A stretch of DNA of 64,000 nt from Prochlorococcus marinus (GCF_001180265.1 NZ_CVSW01000032.1:434001-498000), one strand, 5' to 3'. Counted from the first letter of the stretch, positions 47,403 through 57,843 are shown. Notes: generated from the letters alone by a model not told the origin. Program-made: numbers and translations.

Positions 47403-49097
47403 TTAACTTATATTTCCTCCCACAAGAGTATTTGCGAAATTTATTTGAGTACTTTGGGCTTTTACTAAAAGTGATTGAATTTGATCGCATATCAACAATA
47501 ATTGATTAACCTTGGAAACGATGCGATGTTGCTCAGCAATAGGTGGCAGAGGTACAAGAAAAGAATTAATATCTTTCATTGATATATTATCGTTCGTAGA
47601 ATTTTTAGATTTAAATATCACATCTTGAGTAAGTTCTGATTTAATCACAATATTCAAATACTCGGAAGTGATTGATCTGCCTGCTCTAATGGTTGCTACA
47701 CGTTGATTTACGAGCATTGGCTCATCAATGGACTCTACATGTAAGCTTTTCCCCACCGTTCCACCTGTCATTGCCAAAAGAATATCTCCTTCTTTAAGTT
47801 TGTACTTCTCTAGTTCATCTGAAATTTCATGCCTTACTATCTTATTTTTCTTAAATCCGCCTTCATCAAAGTCTGAAATTCTTATTACACGAGTTCCATC
47901 TTTGACAAAGTTTCCACTAGAGAAAGCGAACCCACCGTTTACATTAGCTAATTCCTTAAGTTGCTTCCAATCCCATTTATAAGGAACTTTGAACGGAACT
48001 ATTATTTCAGAACTTGGAATAAATTCTTTATCTAATATTGGAGAAAAATTTTTCTTATCTTCAATATTCTGCTTGACTAGCTTGCCCATAACAGCAAGTT
48101 GTAAGATTACTTTTTTTAATCGATTGATACTGCTTTCAGAAATGAAGAGGTTATTGAAATTTTTTTGTATATTTATCCAAGCCTCTTTAATTTGAGTGGG
48201 ATCTGCCGTGGCAGAGATTAGCGGTTTTAATAACGAGGTGACAAGCATGTTATGAGTCTCGATATTTTTTAGTTGAACTTGTTCTAATTGATCACAAAGC
48301 TCCATTAACTCGTTTACTTTGGCAACAATTCGATGTTGTTCGGCAATGGGTGGCAGCGGGAAGGGAAATCCTAGTAGTTTTACTCTGGAAATATTTGGCT
48401 GTGCTCCACCCTCACTTGCGGCATTAAAGTTCTTTCGCTGGGAAAGTAAATAAAAAAAGAGATATCGATTAAAAATCCCATTAAATGGTGTGCATCCGCA
48501 TACAGCCTGATTTGTGTAGGCCTTTTCCGCAAGTATTGCAGTTTTACCAATAGTCGCACCATACATAGCAACTAAAACATCTCCAATATTATTCTCCCTG
48601 AATGAGCCTGCATTAATAGCTTCCTCTGTGATTCTCTCTGATGAACCTTTTAGATCTTGGCAATCATTGAGTTCACCTGATTTGAGCCAGGTATTACCCC
48701 CTCCATAGTAATTTGGGTTTTCTCTTTTTGGAGTAGATCCTGATCCCCAATCTGCAATAATTCCAAGAGTTGTCAGCTCCCAGCTTGAAGGTAGTTTTAT
48801 AGAGGACCACGAATCATTAGTAATGCTGCATTTATGATTTTTTATCTTCTTACTTTTTATGAGAGATTGCCTTTCATAATTAATTTTTTCCAAAAGCTTA
48901 TTAGCGCTTTCGTCATTTTTATCTTGCTGCAGTAGCTTGCCTTGCATCGCGAGTTGAAGTATTAGCTCACGCAATTTCTGAATACCGTAAAGCTCAATTT
49001 TTTTATTCTTACCTTTCCCGCTATTCGACTTTGATTTGACTGTTGAAGTATAAATTTCGAGATTTTCTATAAATAATTTTTCAGTATTTACAATCAT
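47403..49097 (-). CDS. hsdS: Type I restriction-modification specificity subunit HsdS
   Basis: The 564-residue protein has two half-repeats, each with a target-recognition domain and a conserved coil. The coils are LPPIAEQHRIVAKVNELMEL in the middle and LPPIAEQHRIVSKVNQLLLI at the C-terminus. Each half is preceded by a helical RLKKVILQLA-type segment. The two TRDs bind the two halves of a bipartite DNA target. It overlaps hsdM by 4 nt, and a tRNA-Pro fragment follows its stop codon. Confidence 0.95.
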   Translation of the reverse strand: MIVNTEKLFIENLEIYTSTVKSKSNSGKGKNKKIELYGIQKLRELILQLAMQGKLLQQDKNDESANKLLEKINYERQSLIKSKKIKNHKCSITNDSWSSIKLPSSWELTTLGIIADWGSGSTPKRENPNYYGGGNTWLKSGELNDCQDLKGSSERITEEAINAGSFRENNIGDVLVAMYGATIGKTAILAEKAYTNQAVCGCTPFNGIFNRYLFFYLLSQRKNFNAASEGGAQPNISRVKLLGFPFPLPPIAEQHRIVAKVNELMELCDQLEQVQLKNIETHNMLVTSLLKPLISATADPTQIKEAWINIQKNFNNLFISESSINRLKKVILQLAVMGKLVKQNIEDKKNFSPILDKEFIPSSEIIVPFKVPYKWDWKQLKELANVNGGFAFSSGNFVKDGTRVIRISDFDEGGFKKNKIVRHEISDELEKYKLKEGDILLAMTGGTVGKSLHVESIDEPMLVNQRVATIRAGRSITSEYLNIVIKSELTQDVIFKSKNSTNDNISMKDINSFLVPLPPIAEQHRIVSKVNQLLLICDQIQSLLVKAQSTQINFANTLVGGNIS

Positions 49098-50557
49098 TTT
49101 TCATCTGAGAGAGCATTTTCAAGGATTTCTTTGAGTTTATTGCGCAGGTCTTGAATTTGATTCAATTGATCATCGTACTGATTCAAAAGCTCATTAGGGT
49201 CATGAATGATTTGATCGTCTATGTATGGGTTATTAATATCAAGGTTAAAATTTCGGGAGACAATTTCATCGATATTTACTTTCCAGGCACATGTTGTTTC
49301 TATCCGAGACCTGAATTTATCTTTCTCAGATCCCCACCAATCTTGGATCGGTTGAAATTCTTCATAGTTGATTGGTTTCGTTTTGTTATAAGCTTTAACA
49401 CCCTTAGGTAACTGATGTTCGTAAAACCATATCTCTTTAGTTGGTTCCCCTTTATTAAAGAATAAAAGGTTAGTGGAGATTGAGGTATATGGGGCAAAAA
49501 CTGATTTAGGTAATCGGATAATAGTGTGTAAATTGCAATCTTTTAAAAGAGCTTCTTTTATTCTTGTTTTAACTCCCTCACCAAAAAGAGTGCCATCAGG
49601 GAGAACTAAACCTGCTCGACCTCCATTTTTTAGCAACCTCATCATTAAAACTAGAAAAAGATCAGCCGTCTCTTTGGTTTGAAATTCTCCAGGAAAGTTT
49701 TTTTCAATACCATCTTCTTCTATGCCTCCAAAGGGAGGATTAGTAACTATAACATCTACTTTTTCATTTGTTCCCCAACTTACTAAAGGCCTTGCCAAAG
49801 TATTATCTGCGCTAACGTTATTAGGAACATCAATTCCATGTAAAAGTAAGTTTGTCATGCAAAGTATATAAGGAAGATGTTTTTTTTCGATTCCTTTAAA
49901 AGCTTCTTGTAAAAGTTTCTGATCAGCTTCTGTTTTTGCCTTTTTTCTAAGGTGTTCTATTACATTTACTAAGAAACCACCAGTACCACATGCAGGATCT
50001 AATATTTTTTCATGCAATTCGGGGTTTACCCTATCAACAATAAATTCGGTAACTGCCCTTGGTGTATAAAATTCACCTGCATCGTTAGCAGCCTGAAGTT
50101 CTGATAAAAGTTTTTCATATATATCTCCGAATAGGTGACGATCATCTGAGGAATTAAAGTCGATCTCATTAACCTTGTTAATTACTTGACGAAGTAAAGT
50201 ACCATTTTTCATATAATTAGTTGCATCTTCAAATGCATTTTTTATTAAATTAATTATTGGATTCCCAGTATTCTTTAGTTCTTTAAGATTTGGCAAAAGA
50301 TAATTATTAATAAATTCTAAAAGTTCATCTCCTGTAATGCCCTCCTCATCAATTGCCCAATTACTCCACCTTAACTCTTTGGCAATTGGAGATTGATAAT
50401 TATCATTTAATAATTCCATTTCTTGCTCTCTATCATCAAAAATTTTTAGAAAAAACATCCAACCTAATTGCTCTAAGCGCTGAACATCTCCATAAGTTCC
50501 CTTATCTTTACGCATTATGTCGCGAATAGATTTGACTATCCCAGAGACATTACTCAT
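49094..50557 (-). CDS. hsdM: Type I restriction-modification methyltransferase HsdM
   Basis: The 487-residue N6-adenine methyltransferase has the SAM motif DPACGTGGF (187-195) and catalytic NPPF (273-276), with an N-terminal HsdM domain (GWMFFLKIFDDREQEME). With HsdS it methylates host sites. The stop overlaps the hsdS ATG by 4 nt, and hsdR lies 5' with a 1-nt overlap, so the operon is hsdR-hsdM-hsdS. Confidence 0.96.
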   Translation of the reverse strand: MSNVSGIVKSIRDIMRKDKGTYGDVQRLEQLGWMFFLKIFDDREQEMELLNDNYQSPIAKELRWSNWAIDEEGITGDELLEFINNYLLPNLKELKNTGNPIINLIKNAFEDATNYMKNGTLLRQVINKVNEIDFNSSDDRHLFGDIYEKLLSELQAANDAGEFYTPRAVTEFIVDRVNPELHEKILDPACGTGGFLVNVIEHLRKKAKTEADQKLLQEAFKGIEKKHLPYILCMTNLLLHGIDVPNNVSADNTLARPLVSWGTNEKVDVIVTNPPFGGIEEDGIEKNFPGEFQTKETADLFLVLMMRLLKNGGRAGLVLPDGTLFGEGVKTRIKEALLKDCNLHTIIRLPKSVFAPYTSISTNLLFFNKGEPTKEIWFYEHQLPKGVKAYNKTKPINYEEFQPIQDWWGSEKDKFRSRIETTCAWKVNIDEIVSRNFNLDINNPYIDDQIIHDPNELLNQYDDQLNQIQDLRNKLKEILENALSDEK

Positions 50558-52890
50558 TAATTAGTTACCTCTTCATAAATAGCTTCTTCAAGGTCTTTAA
50601 TAGCTTTTAAGTAAGAATTTTTATCTCCAAAATATTTAATAATTTCTGTAGGAGTCCCCATCTCTGATAATGGAGGTAATCTAAGGATTTCCATTGATTC
50701 GATACCCTTAATACCACTATCGGCATATTTCAATAAAAGAGCGTTTAATACAGCACGAGCTTGTTCCCCATATTCACCAAATATATTTCTTTTCTTAACT
50801 TTATTTGCTCGTTCTTTTCTTGTTAATGGGGGCTGATCAAAGGCTACATGACACAAGAGATCAAATGCATCATATTCTTTCCCAACTTGTTCTTCTAATC
50901 GCTCAAAAAATACTCCTTTTGAAGCTAATTCATCTATAACTGCTTGTTTTCGATCAGCATTACTCCATGTAGTTAAAAATGCATCTAACGAAGCAAACTC
51001 AGACCTAACAGTATTACGAGAAAAGTCCCTTATACTTTCTGTTATTAAATTCCCGTTTTGATCAAGATAGCTAATCCGCTCACTTTGAATAGTAACTTCA
51101 ACATCTTTTACGTAGAACTTTTTTCTTGGATCAGGAGCAGGTCCAGGGTCCGGTCCTGGTTCAGGATCGGATCCTGGATTTGGATTTGGCGGCCAATTTG
51201 GATCTGGTATTGGATCTCCATCCCAATTAGGATCTGAGAAAAGCCTTGTGGCATTTCTAAAGTCCATAATTGTGAAAAATAATTTATTAAAATTTTCATT
51301 TATTCGAGTCCCTCTACCAATTATTTGCTTGAACTCATCAATGGATGCAATATTTTTATCAATCACAATTAATTTGCAAGTCTGTGCATCAACTCCAGTA
51401 GTCATTAATTTTGATGTGCAAGCGATAACTGGATAAGTTGATTCGGGATCAATAAAATTATCAAGTTGATTTTTACCAATTTCATTATCACCAGTTATTC
51501 TCATTACATATTTACTATTATCTGCAGCTAATTCAGGATTTTCATTGACCATAGCCTCTCTCATCCTTTCTGCATGATCAATATCTTCGCAAAAGATAAT
51601 TGTTTTACTATATCTATCAGTGGCTTTTAGAAATTCTGTGATCTTCTCAGCCACTCTTTTTGTTCTCTTCTTTAATACTAAATTTCTATCAAAGTCAGAT
51701 TGCACATATTCTCTATCATCTATTAATTCTCCATAATCATCTAACTGGCCTGGTTTCGGAACCCAACCCTCTATATCTTTATCTAGGCCATAACGAATAA
51801 CTTTATATGGAGAAAGAAATCCGTCTTGTATTCCTTGTTTGAGGGAATATTTAAAAATTGGTTCTCCAAAATAATCAATATTAGATACCTTGCTTGATTC
51901 TTTTGGGGTAGCAGTTAGACCTATTTGAGTAGCAGATGTAAAGTAATCTAAAATTTTTCTCCAAGATGCATCATCAGCAGCACTTCCTCGATGACATTCA
52001 TCGATAACAATAAGATCAAAGAAATCTTTTGAAAATTGCTTGTAGATATTTTTTTCTTCTTCTGTACCGGTTACTGCTTGATAAAGACAAAGGTAAACTT
52101 CATAAGACTTATCAACTGTTCTATTGGTGACTTTAGTCATTACTTTCCCAAAAGGTTTGAAATCATTATTTTTAGTTTGATCTACAAGAATATTTCTATC
52201 AGCTAAGAATAAAATTCTTTTTTTTGTTTTACTTTTCCAAAGTCTCCATATTATTTGAAAGGCAGTATAAGTTTTACCTGTCCCAGTTGCCATGACAAGT
52301 AAAATTCTATTCGCTCCTTTTGCAATAGCATCAATTGTTCTATTAATTGCATTTACCTGGTAATAGCGCGGACTTCTTCCTGACCCATCATCGTAATAAT
52401 CGTAAGTAACAATATTTTCTTGTTCTTCGGTATATCCCTTATGAGTTTTATATCTATCCCAGAGTATTTCTGGAGTAGGGAATTTATCTAATGAAATTTC
52501 CTTTTCAATTATGTCTCCTTTCCCTGTTCGATCATGTTCAATAAATGCATCACCATTTGAACTATATGCAAATGGGACATCCAGAATTTCCGCATATTCC
52601 AGGGCCTGCTGCATTCCTCCGCCAACTGGATTATTGTTATCTTTTGCCTCAACGATTGCTAATGGAATATTTGGTTTATGGTAAAGCACATAATCAGCAA
52701 ACTTTCTTTTCCCTCTTTTAGTTTTATTCCCATTAACTTCTATATTTCCATCTGTGAAATAATATTGTTCACGAATTTGAGTTATTGAATCCCAATTAGC
52801 GGAATGAATTGATGGTGTAATGGAAATCCTACACACGTCAGCTTCAGAGAAACTTTTCTTTTCTTTCTTAGAAAGTTCATTCCATTCCAT
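50557..52890 (-). CDS. hsdR: Type I restriction endonuclease subunit HsdR
   Basis: The 777-residue translocase-nuclease has a N-terminal nuclease motif (Asp66 in FADYVLYH, Glu81 and Lys83 in IVEAK), then a superfamily 2 helicase: Walker A ATGTGKT (201-207), DECHRGS, TATPKE and the late GRGTRI motif. A Pro/Asp-rich linker lies between the helicase and C-terminal domain. It is shorter than EcoKI-type HsdR, as in the EcoEI-like group. It cleaves unmethylated DNA after translocation. The first gene of the operon, it has its promoter beyond 52890. Confidence 0.95.
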   Translation of the reverse strand: MEWNELSKKEKKSFSEADVCRISITPSIHSANWDSITQIREQYYFTDGNIEVNGNKTKRGKRKFADYVLYHKPNIPLAIVEAKDNNNPVGGGMQQALEYAEILDVPFAYSSNGDAFIEHDRTGKGDIIEKEISLDKFPTPEILWDRYKTHKGYTEEQENIVTYDYYDDGSGRSPRYYQVNAINRTIDAIAKGANRILLVMATGTGKTYTAFQIIWRLWKSKTKKRILFLADRNILVDQTKNNDFKPFGKVMTKVTNRTVDKSYEVYLCLYQAVTGTEEEKNIYKQFSKDFFDLIVIDECHRGSAADDASWRKILDYFTSATQIGLTATPKESSKVSNIDYFGEPIFKYSLKQGIQDGFLSPYKVIRYGLDKDIEGWVPKPGQLDDYGELIDDREYVQSDFDRNLVLKKRTKRVAEKITEFLKATDRYSKTIIFCEDIDHAERMREAMVNENPELAADNSKYVMRITGDNEIGKNQLDNFIDPESTYPVIACTSKLMTTGVDAQTCKLIVIDKNIASIDEFKQIIGRGTRINENFNKLFFTIMDFRNATRLFSDPNWDGDPIPDPNWPPNPNPGSDPEPGPDPGPAPDPRKKFYVKDVEVTIQSERISYLDQNGNLITESIRDFSRNTVRSEFASLDAFLTTWSNADRKQAVIDELASKGVFFERLEEQVGKEYDAFDLLCHVAFDQPPLTRKERANKVKKRNIFGEYGEQARAVLNALLLKYADSGIKGIESMEILRLPPLSEMGTPTEIIKYFGDKNSYLKAIKDLEEAIYEEVTN

Positions 52891-52893
52891 AAA

Positions 52894-53406
52894 TCAGTTT
52901 TTATTTCCTTTCCTCATTTGTTCAAACATACTTACATATTGTAATGGAAAAACTTTAGTTAAATTATCTATTTTTTCTTCATCAAGTTCAACACCTTCAG
53001 GTAATTTCTTTATCAACTTTGGTATAGCTAATTTAGTGACATCTTTGCAAAAATTTATTCTATAAACCGCTTCTTTTTGTATCCCCTCTTTTATAGAACC
53101 ATCTTTTTCAAAAATAGAATTTATATCAAGTTTATTTCCTTTTAAAAGAGCAATTAAAACTTCATCAGCTATCCTTAAGGCTTCTTTTGATTCTTTCCCA
53201 TTTTTAATTCCAAATACCCAGGTGCAGGCACCTACGCCAAAAGCTCTAGCAATACAATCATCCTTACCAATCTCATCGCAAGGTAACTTAAATGACTCCT
53301 CAATCTTTTTTAGATCATATCCTTTTTCTCCCTCTGGGAAACCAGCAAAAGTCTTTATTGGAGAAATTAAAATTAATAAAAATGGTAGAAGGAATAATTT
53401 TTTCAT
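52894..53406 (-). CDS. Secreted protein of unknown function
   Basis: The 170-residue precursor has a clear signal peptide (MKKLFLLPFLLILISPIKTFA). The mature protein has cysteines in LPCDEIGKDDCIARAFGVGA, CTWVFG and NFCKD, which could form disulfides, and a helical C-terminus. It lies 3 nt upstream of hsdR on the same strand, so it may share its transcript. That does not show a role in restriction. No family is recognised. Confidence 0.65.
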   Translation of the reverse strand: MKKLFLLPFLLILISPIKTFAGFPEGEKGYDLKKIEESFKLPCDEIGKDDCIARAFGVGACTWVFGIKNGKESKEALRIADEVLIALLKGNKLDINSIFEKDGSIKEGIQKEAVYRINFCKDVTKLAIPKLIKKLPEGVELDEEKIDNLTKVFPLQYVSMFEQMRKGNKN

Positions 53407-53470
53407 TCTGTTAGACGATTTAAAAATAACTTTTGTCCTGATTAAACATTTATTTGTTTATGATCTCAGT

Positions 53471-53659
53471 ATGGCTTTAAGTTCTTACAGAATGCATAGG
53501 ATTTATCTGGCAGCGACCATGGGCTATGGCCTTGGATCAGATGATCCTGAGGAACTTGCATACTACAAGAAATTAAGAAAAGAAATGGATGATATGAAGA
53601 AGGATGCGGTTAAAAAAGGCATACCTCTTACGTGGGATAATCCAGGAGAAAAGGATTGA
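53471..53659 (+). CDS. Hypothetical protein, 62 residues
   Basis: The chosen ATG gives MALSSYRMHRIYLAATMGYG and a charged helical end KKGIPLTWDNPGEKD. A longer upstream frame overlaps the secreted-protein gene and is not used. It is followed by a 1-nt-overlapping microprotein gene. No family is recognised. Confidence 0.58.
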   Translation: MALSSYRMHRIYLAATMGYGLGSDDPEELAYYKKLRKEMDDMKKDAVKKGIPLTWDNPGEKD

Positions 53660-53754
53660 TGAGTCTTAATATTTTTTTGTTAATTGATGGAAGCCTAATG
53701 CTTATTGGATTACCTTTATTGATGATCCTAAAAGGCAAAAAGAAGACCCCCTAA
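53659..53754 (+). CDS. 31-residue single-helix membrane microprotein
   Basis: The frame starts MSLNIFLLIDGSLMLIGLPL and ends LMILKGKKKTP. Its ATG shares the A with the preceding stop codon (TGATG), a sign of translational coupling. No family is recognised. Confidence 0.55.
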   Translation: MSLNIFLLIDGSLMLIGLPLLMILKGKKKTP

Positions 53755-53823
53755 GTCAATTATTTAACAGCGAAAGTTACTCCCAGTTTCTTATAATTTT
53801 AGTTGTAGCAATGCTTTTGTCCA

Positions 53824-53895
<72 letters not shown>

Positions 53896-53905
53896 AATTT
53901 TAAAG

Positions 53906-53987
53906 TGGGCCGGGTTGGATTTGAACCAACGTAGGCAGAGCCAGCGGATTTACAGTCCGCCCCCTTTAACCACTCGGGCACCGACCC
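53906..53987 (-). tRNA. trnY: tRNA-Tyr (anticodon GUA)
   Basis: The cloverleaf has acceptor GGGTCGG paired with CCGGCCC plus A, anticodon loop CTGTAAA and a long class II variable arm before the T-loop TTCAAAT. The 82-nt length is as expected for bacterial tRNA-Tyr. It is tandem with tRNA-Thr. Confidence 0.96.
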
Positions 53988-54087
53988 CCACTATTTGAAC
54001 TTATCAGTTAATGGACACTTTGTGTGAAATTGTTTTGGTTTTTTTGTTTCTTTCTAGATAGCATTTGTAAAGAAAAAGACTTTATTG

Positions 54088-54531
54088 ATGATGAATATTT
54101 TATTGATAAATGGACCAAATCTAAATCTTTTGGGTACTAGAGAACCTGAAATATATGGTAATAAAACATTGAGTGATATAGAAAAAGATTTAACTAAAGT
54201 TGCTAAAGAAAAAAGTATTAATCTTGAATGTTTTCAAAGTAATCACGAAGGAGAAATAGTAGATAAAATTCAGGATTCTGTAAAAAGTATCCAAGGTATT
54301 CTTATAAATGCTGGAGCTTTTACTCATACCTCGATATCTATTCGTGATGCTTTAATTGGATCAAAAATACCTTTTGTAGAGTTACATATTTCAAATATTT
54401 TCAGTAGAGAAGATTTTCGTAAAGAATCTTTTCTTACAGATAGAGCTATAGGAATTATTAGTGGATTCGGAATATCAAGTTATTCTTTAGCTCTTGAAGG
54501 AATTATTGGATATTTAAGTAGTAAAGATTAA
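54088..54531 (+). CDS. aroQ: 3-dehydroquinate dehydratase, type II
   Basis: The 147-residue enzyme has [18 protein letters not shown] at the N-terminus, the catalytic-loop Arg and Tyr in that segment, [16 protein letters not shown] and [18 protein letters not shown]. It converts 3-dehydroquinate to 3-dehydroshikimate in aromatic synthesis. The start is ATG at 54088 or 54091. miaE starts one base after its stop. Confidence 0.95.
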   Translation: MMNILLINGPNLNLLGTREPEIYGNKTLSDIEKDLTKVAKEKSINLECFQSNHEGEIVDKIQDSVKSIQGILINAGAFTHTSISIRDALIGSKIPFVELHISNIFSREDFRKESFLTDRAIGIISGFGISSYSLALEGIIGYLSSKD

Positions 54532-55140
54532 ATGCTAGTTGAATTTAAAAGGCCTTCTTCTCATATTAAATATTTATCCTCATTAACCTCAGATGAGTGG
54601 ATCAAACTCGCTTTATCTAATCCAATTGATATTCTTATTGACCATGCTCATTGTGAAAGAAAAGCAGCAGGAGTAGCTATTCAATTGATGTTTAGATATC
54701 CATCAGAACCAAATCTGGCAGAAGTTCTAAGTCCAATAGCTAGAGAGGAATTAGAGCATTTTGAAAAAATACTTTATTTTTTAAAGGATCTTGGACATTC
54801 TCTTGAGTCCTTAAAACCTCCTCCATATGGAGCTGAATTGTCCAAGCATATAAGAAAGGAAGAGCCCAATAGAATGCTTGATAGTTTCTTAATATCAGGA
54901 CTTATTGAAGCAAGAAGTCATGAAAGATTAAGCTTGCTTGCGCTGAATTCTGAAGATAAATCGTTTAAATCTCTTTATGAGTCTCTGCTTGAGAGCGAGG
55001 CAAGACATTTTGGAGTTTACTGGAAACTAGCGCAAACTAAATTCTCTAAAAATCAAACTTTCAAAAGGTTAGAGGAATTGTCTGAAATTGAGTCATCAAT
55101 ATTAGCCGATACTTTTATGATGCCAAGGGTACATAGTTAA
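54532..55140 (+). CDS. miaE: tRNA 2-methylthio-N6-isopentenyladenosine hydroxylase MiaE
   Basis: The 202-residue di-iron protein has ligand motifs LIDHAHCERKAAGVA, REELEHFEKIL, EARSHERL and SEARHFGVYWK. It hydroxylates ms2i6A37 in tRNA. It is adjacent to aroQ and upstream of cobI on the same strand. Length matches the family. Confidence 0.9.
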   Translation: MLVEFKRPSSHIKYLSSLTSDEWIKLALSNPIDILIDHAHCERKAAGVAIQLMFRYPSEPNLAEVLSPIAREELEHFEKILYFLKDLGHSLESLKPPPYGAELSKHIRKEEPNRMLDSFLISGLIEARSHERLSLLALNSEDKSFKSLYESLLESEARHFGVYWKLAQTKFSKNQTFKRLEELSEIESSILADTFMMPRVHS

Positions 55141-55156
55141 AGTTAATAAAATTAAA

Positions 55157-55912
55157 ATGATAATAAACAAGTTCTTAAGTTTACTTAATCGATATAAAAC
55201 TGATTCACCAACATTCACCATAGTTGGAGTAGGCCCTGGAGATTCATCGCTTTTAACAATTGCTGCTGTGGATGCAATAAAAAAAGCGAAAGTTATAGTT
55301 TTTCCAATATCAGATGATAATAAAAAGAGTTTTGCTGCAGAAATAGTCAAGAATTACACCAAATTTAAAAAAAATATACCTATCATTTTTCCAATGGCTA
55401 GGAAGGATTTTGATCCTGATGAAATATGGTCTAACGCAGTAGAAAAAATTGTAAGATTTATAAAAAATGGTGAATCAGTTGTTTTACTTTGTCTAGGAGA
55501 TACCTCAATATTTGCAAGTTCTTCTAATATTTTGAGGATAATTAAGCATAATTATCCAGAAATAATTACCAAAACCATACCTGGTATTTCTTCTGTGTCA
55601 GCAGCAGCAGCTTTGAATAATTTTGATTTAGTTAAAAAAGGTGAGACTTTAATAATCAAAGAGTGCCCCTCTTCCAATTCAGAATTAACATCCCTAATTA
55701 AGGAAAGTAGAGAAAATAAAACGGTCTTGGCCATTATGAAAGTTGGTAAAAGATGGAATTTAGTTAGGGAAATTTTAAAAAAAGAGGATATCATCAATAC
55801 ATCATTAATAGCTTTAAGTGTTGGGATGCCTGATCAAATTATTCAATATGCATCCCAATATAAAAAAGAATTTATGCCTTATTTTTCTTTGATTTTGATA
55901 AGGTTTGATTAA
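55157..55912 (+). CDS. cobI: Precorrin-2 C20-methyltransferase CobI
   Basis: The 251-residue enzyme has the tetrapyrrole methylase motifs IVGVGPGDSSLLTIAAVDAI and LCLGDTSIFASSSNI, plus the PGISSVSAAAA segment. It methylates precorrin-2 at C20 in cobalamin synthesis. It ends with one base overlap with the next gene. Fits a B12-producing picocyanobacterium. Confidence 0.92.
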   Translation: MIINKFLSLLNRYKTDSPTFTIVGVGPGDSSLLTIAAVDAIKKAKVIVFPISDDNKKSFAAEIVKNYTKFKKNIPIIFPMARKDFDPDEIWSNAVEKIVRFIKNGESVVLLCLGDTSIFASSSNILRIIKHNYPEIITKTIPGISSVSAAAALNNFDLVKKGETLIIKECPSSNSELTSLIKESRENKTVLAIMKVGKRWNLVREILKKEDIINTSLIALSVGMPDQIIQYASQYKKEFMPYFSLILIRFD

Positions 55913-56397
55913 TGCAAAAAAAAGAAAAATTATTTGAAAATCAATTTACATGGCCAATATGTAAGGATCTATTATTTCTTGTTCTTGAAGATATGGTTAG
56001 TGATGTTTTTGTTTGTGAATTGGTTTGGGAAAGACTTTTTTACACTAGAGGAACAAGATTAAATAATTGGGTTTCTAGCTCATTAACTCCTTCTTATTGG
56101 TCAGAAAAATTTGAAAAAGCTCCTCAAATCATTTCAGAGCGATCAGCCTCAGTACATTTGACTCGATCAATTCCAAAAGACTATAAACAGGGATTGAAAA
56201 ATTTTCTTAATTTTAAAGGTTATAAGATTAATGAACTCTATCCAAGAAGAACTAGAAGAGCGACAGCAGTAAATTGGTTGATTTATTGGGCGATTGAAAA
56301 TGATTGTTTTTCAAAAGATAATGGATTAATTCCAAGTCCTAGTTCACCCCCTGTTAATCCAATTAAAGGTCATTTTGGCGATCCAGAGATAAAATAA
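55912..56397 (+). CDS. DUF1823 family protein
   Basis: The 161-residue soluble protein matches DUF1823, a cyanobacterial/plant family: PICKDLLFLVLEDMVSD near the start, PQIISERSASVHLTRSIP and ELYPRRTRRATAVNWLI. The basic RRTRRAT stretch may contact nucleic acid. It overlaps cobI by one base, so coupling is likely. The function is unknown. Confidence 0.82.
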   Translation: MQKKEKLFENQFTWPICKDLLFLVLEDMVSDVFVCELVWERLFYTRGTRLNNWVSSSLTPSYWSEKFEKAPQIISERSASVHLTRSIPKDYKQGLKNFLNFKGYKINELYPRRTRRATAVNWLIYWAIENDCFSKDNGLIPSPSSPPVNPIKGHFGDPEIK

Positions 56398-56469
56398 GTT
56401 TTTTAATACGGTAAATGATTCTATAAAAGGTATAGTTGTAATGGATACTACTTTCTTTGGAGAGAAGAA

Positions 56470-57843
56470 TTGATTCTTCCTACAATAGCAATTATCGGAA
56501 GACCGAACGTTGGGAAATCTACCTTAGTTAATCGTCTTTGCCAAAGTAATGATGCAATAGTATTTGATAAGCCTGGTGTTACAAGAGATAGAACTTATCA
56601 AAATGCTTCATGGGGAGGTAAGGAATTTCAGATAGTTGATACTGGAGGTTTAGTTTTTGATGATGATAGTGAATTTCTCCCAGAGATAAGGACACAAGTT
56701 TTCTTGGCTTTAGAAGAGGCTTCACTCGCGTTACTGGTGGTAGATGGGAATCAAGGCGTTACTGATGGTGATTTATCAATAGCAAAATGGTTAAGAAGTA
56801 CAAGCTGTAAAACAATTGTTGCTGTTAATAAATGTGAATCGACTACTCTAGGAATATCCCTAGCTTCAGAGTTCTGGAAATTAGGATTGGGCGAACCTAA
56901 CCCTGTTTCGGCTATTCATGGTTCAGGTACTGGAGATCTTTTAGATCTTGTTATTGGCGAACTTCCTGAAAATAATATTCAGGATGATGAAGAAAAGATA
57001 ATGATGTCAATTATTGGTAGGCCTAATGTTGGTAAATCTAGTTTGTTAAATTCAATCTGTGGAGAAAAAAGGGCAATAGTTAGTGATATTAGTGGTACGA
57101 CAACTGATTCAATAGATACGCTTATTAAAAAAGGTGATAATCATTGGAAAATTATTGATACTGCAGGGATTAGAAGAAAGAAAAATGTTAAATATGGCAC
57201 TGAATTCTTTGGTATTAATAGGGCTTTTAAATCTATAGATAGAAGTGATGTTTGTGTGTTAGTTATAGATGCGGTTGACGGAGTAACTGATCAAGACCAG
57301 AAGCTGGCTGGGCGTATAGAAGAACAAGGCAGAGCTTGCGTAATTGTTGTTAATAAATGGGATCTTGTAGAAAAAAATAGTTCAACAATTTATCAGGTAG
57401 AAAAAGAACTTAGATCTAAACTTTATTTTTTACACTGGTCAAAAATGATTTTTACATCTGCCCTAACTGGTCAAAGAGTTGATAATATTTTTGAGCATGC
57501 TCTTAATGCTGTAAATCAACATAGAAGAAGAGTTGCAACATCTGTAGTTAATGAGGTACTTAAAGAATCAATTAGTTGGAAAAGTCCTCCAACGAAGAGA
57601 AGCGGCAAGCAAGGTAGGCTTTATTACTGTACTCAAGTAAAGAACAAACCTCCCACTTTTACTCTTTTTGTAAATGACCCTAAATTATTCGGAATAACTT
57701 ATAGAAGATATATTGAGAAACAAATTAGAGTGAATTTAGGCTTTGAAGGCACACCCCTCATTTTACTTTGGAGAGGGAAACAGCAAAGAGCTTTAAATAA
57801 AGAAGTTGAACGAGAAAATATTGAGTTAATTCAAAAAGATTAA
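56470..57843 (+). CDS. der: Ribosome-associated GTPase Der (EngA)
   Basis: The 457-residue protein has two tandem GTPase domains, with P-loops GRPNVGKST (near residue 9) and GRPNVGKSS (near residue 182), NKCE and NKWD motifs, and a C-terminal KH-like domain. It acts in 50S assembly. A TTG start is used because no ATG precedes the P-loop. Its stop codon overlaps the next gene by one base (TAATG). Confidence 0.97.
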   Translation: MILPTIAIIGRPNVGKSTLVNRLCQSNDAIVFDKPGVTRDRTYQNASWGGKEFQIVDTGGLVFDDDSEFLPEIRTQVFLALEEASLALLVVDGNQGVTDGDLSIAKWLRSTSCKTIVAVNKCESTTLGISLASEFWKLGLGEPNPVSAIHGSGTGDLLDLVIGELPENNIQDDEEKIMMSIIGRPNVGKSSLLNSICGEKRAIVSDISGTTTDSIDTLIKKGDNHWKIIDTAGIRRKKNVKYGTEFFGINRAFKSIDRSDVCVLVIDAVDGVTDQDQKLAGRIEEQGRACVIVVNKWDLVEKNSSTIYQVEKELRSKLYFLHWSKMIFTSALTGQRVDNIFEHALNAVNQHRRRVATSVVNEVLKESISWKSPPTKRSGKQGRLYYCTQVKNKPPTFTLFVNDPKLFGITYRRYIEKQIRVNLGFEGTPLILLWRGKQQRALNKEVERENIELIQKD

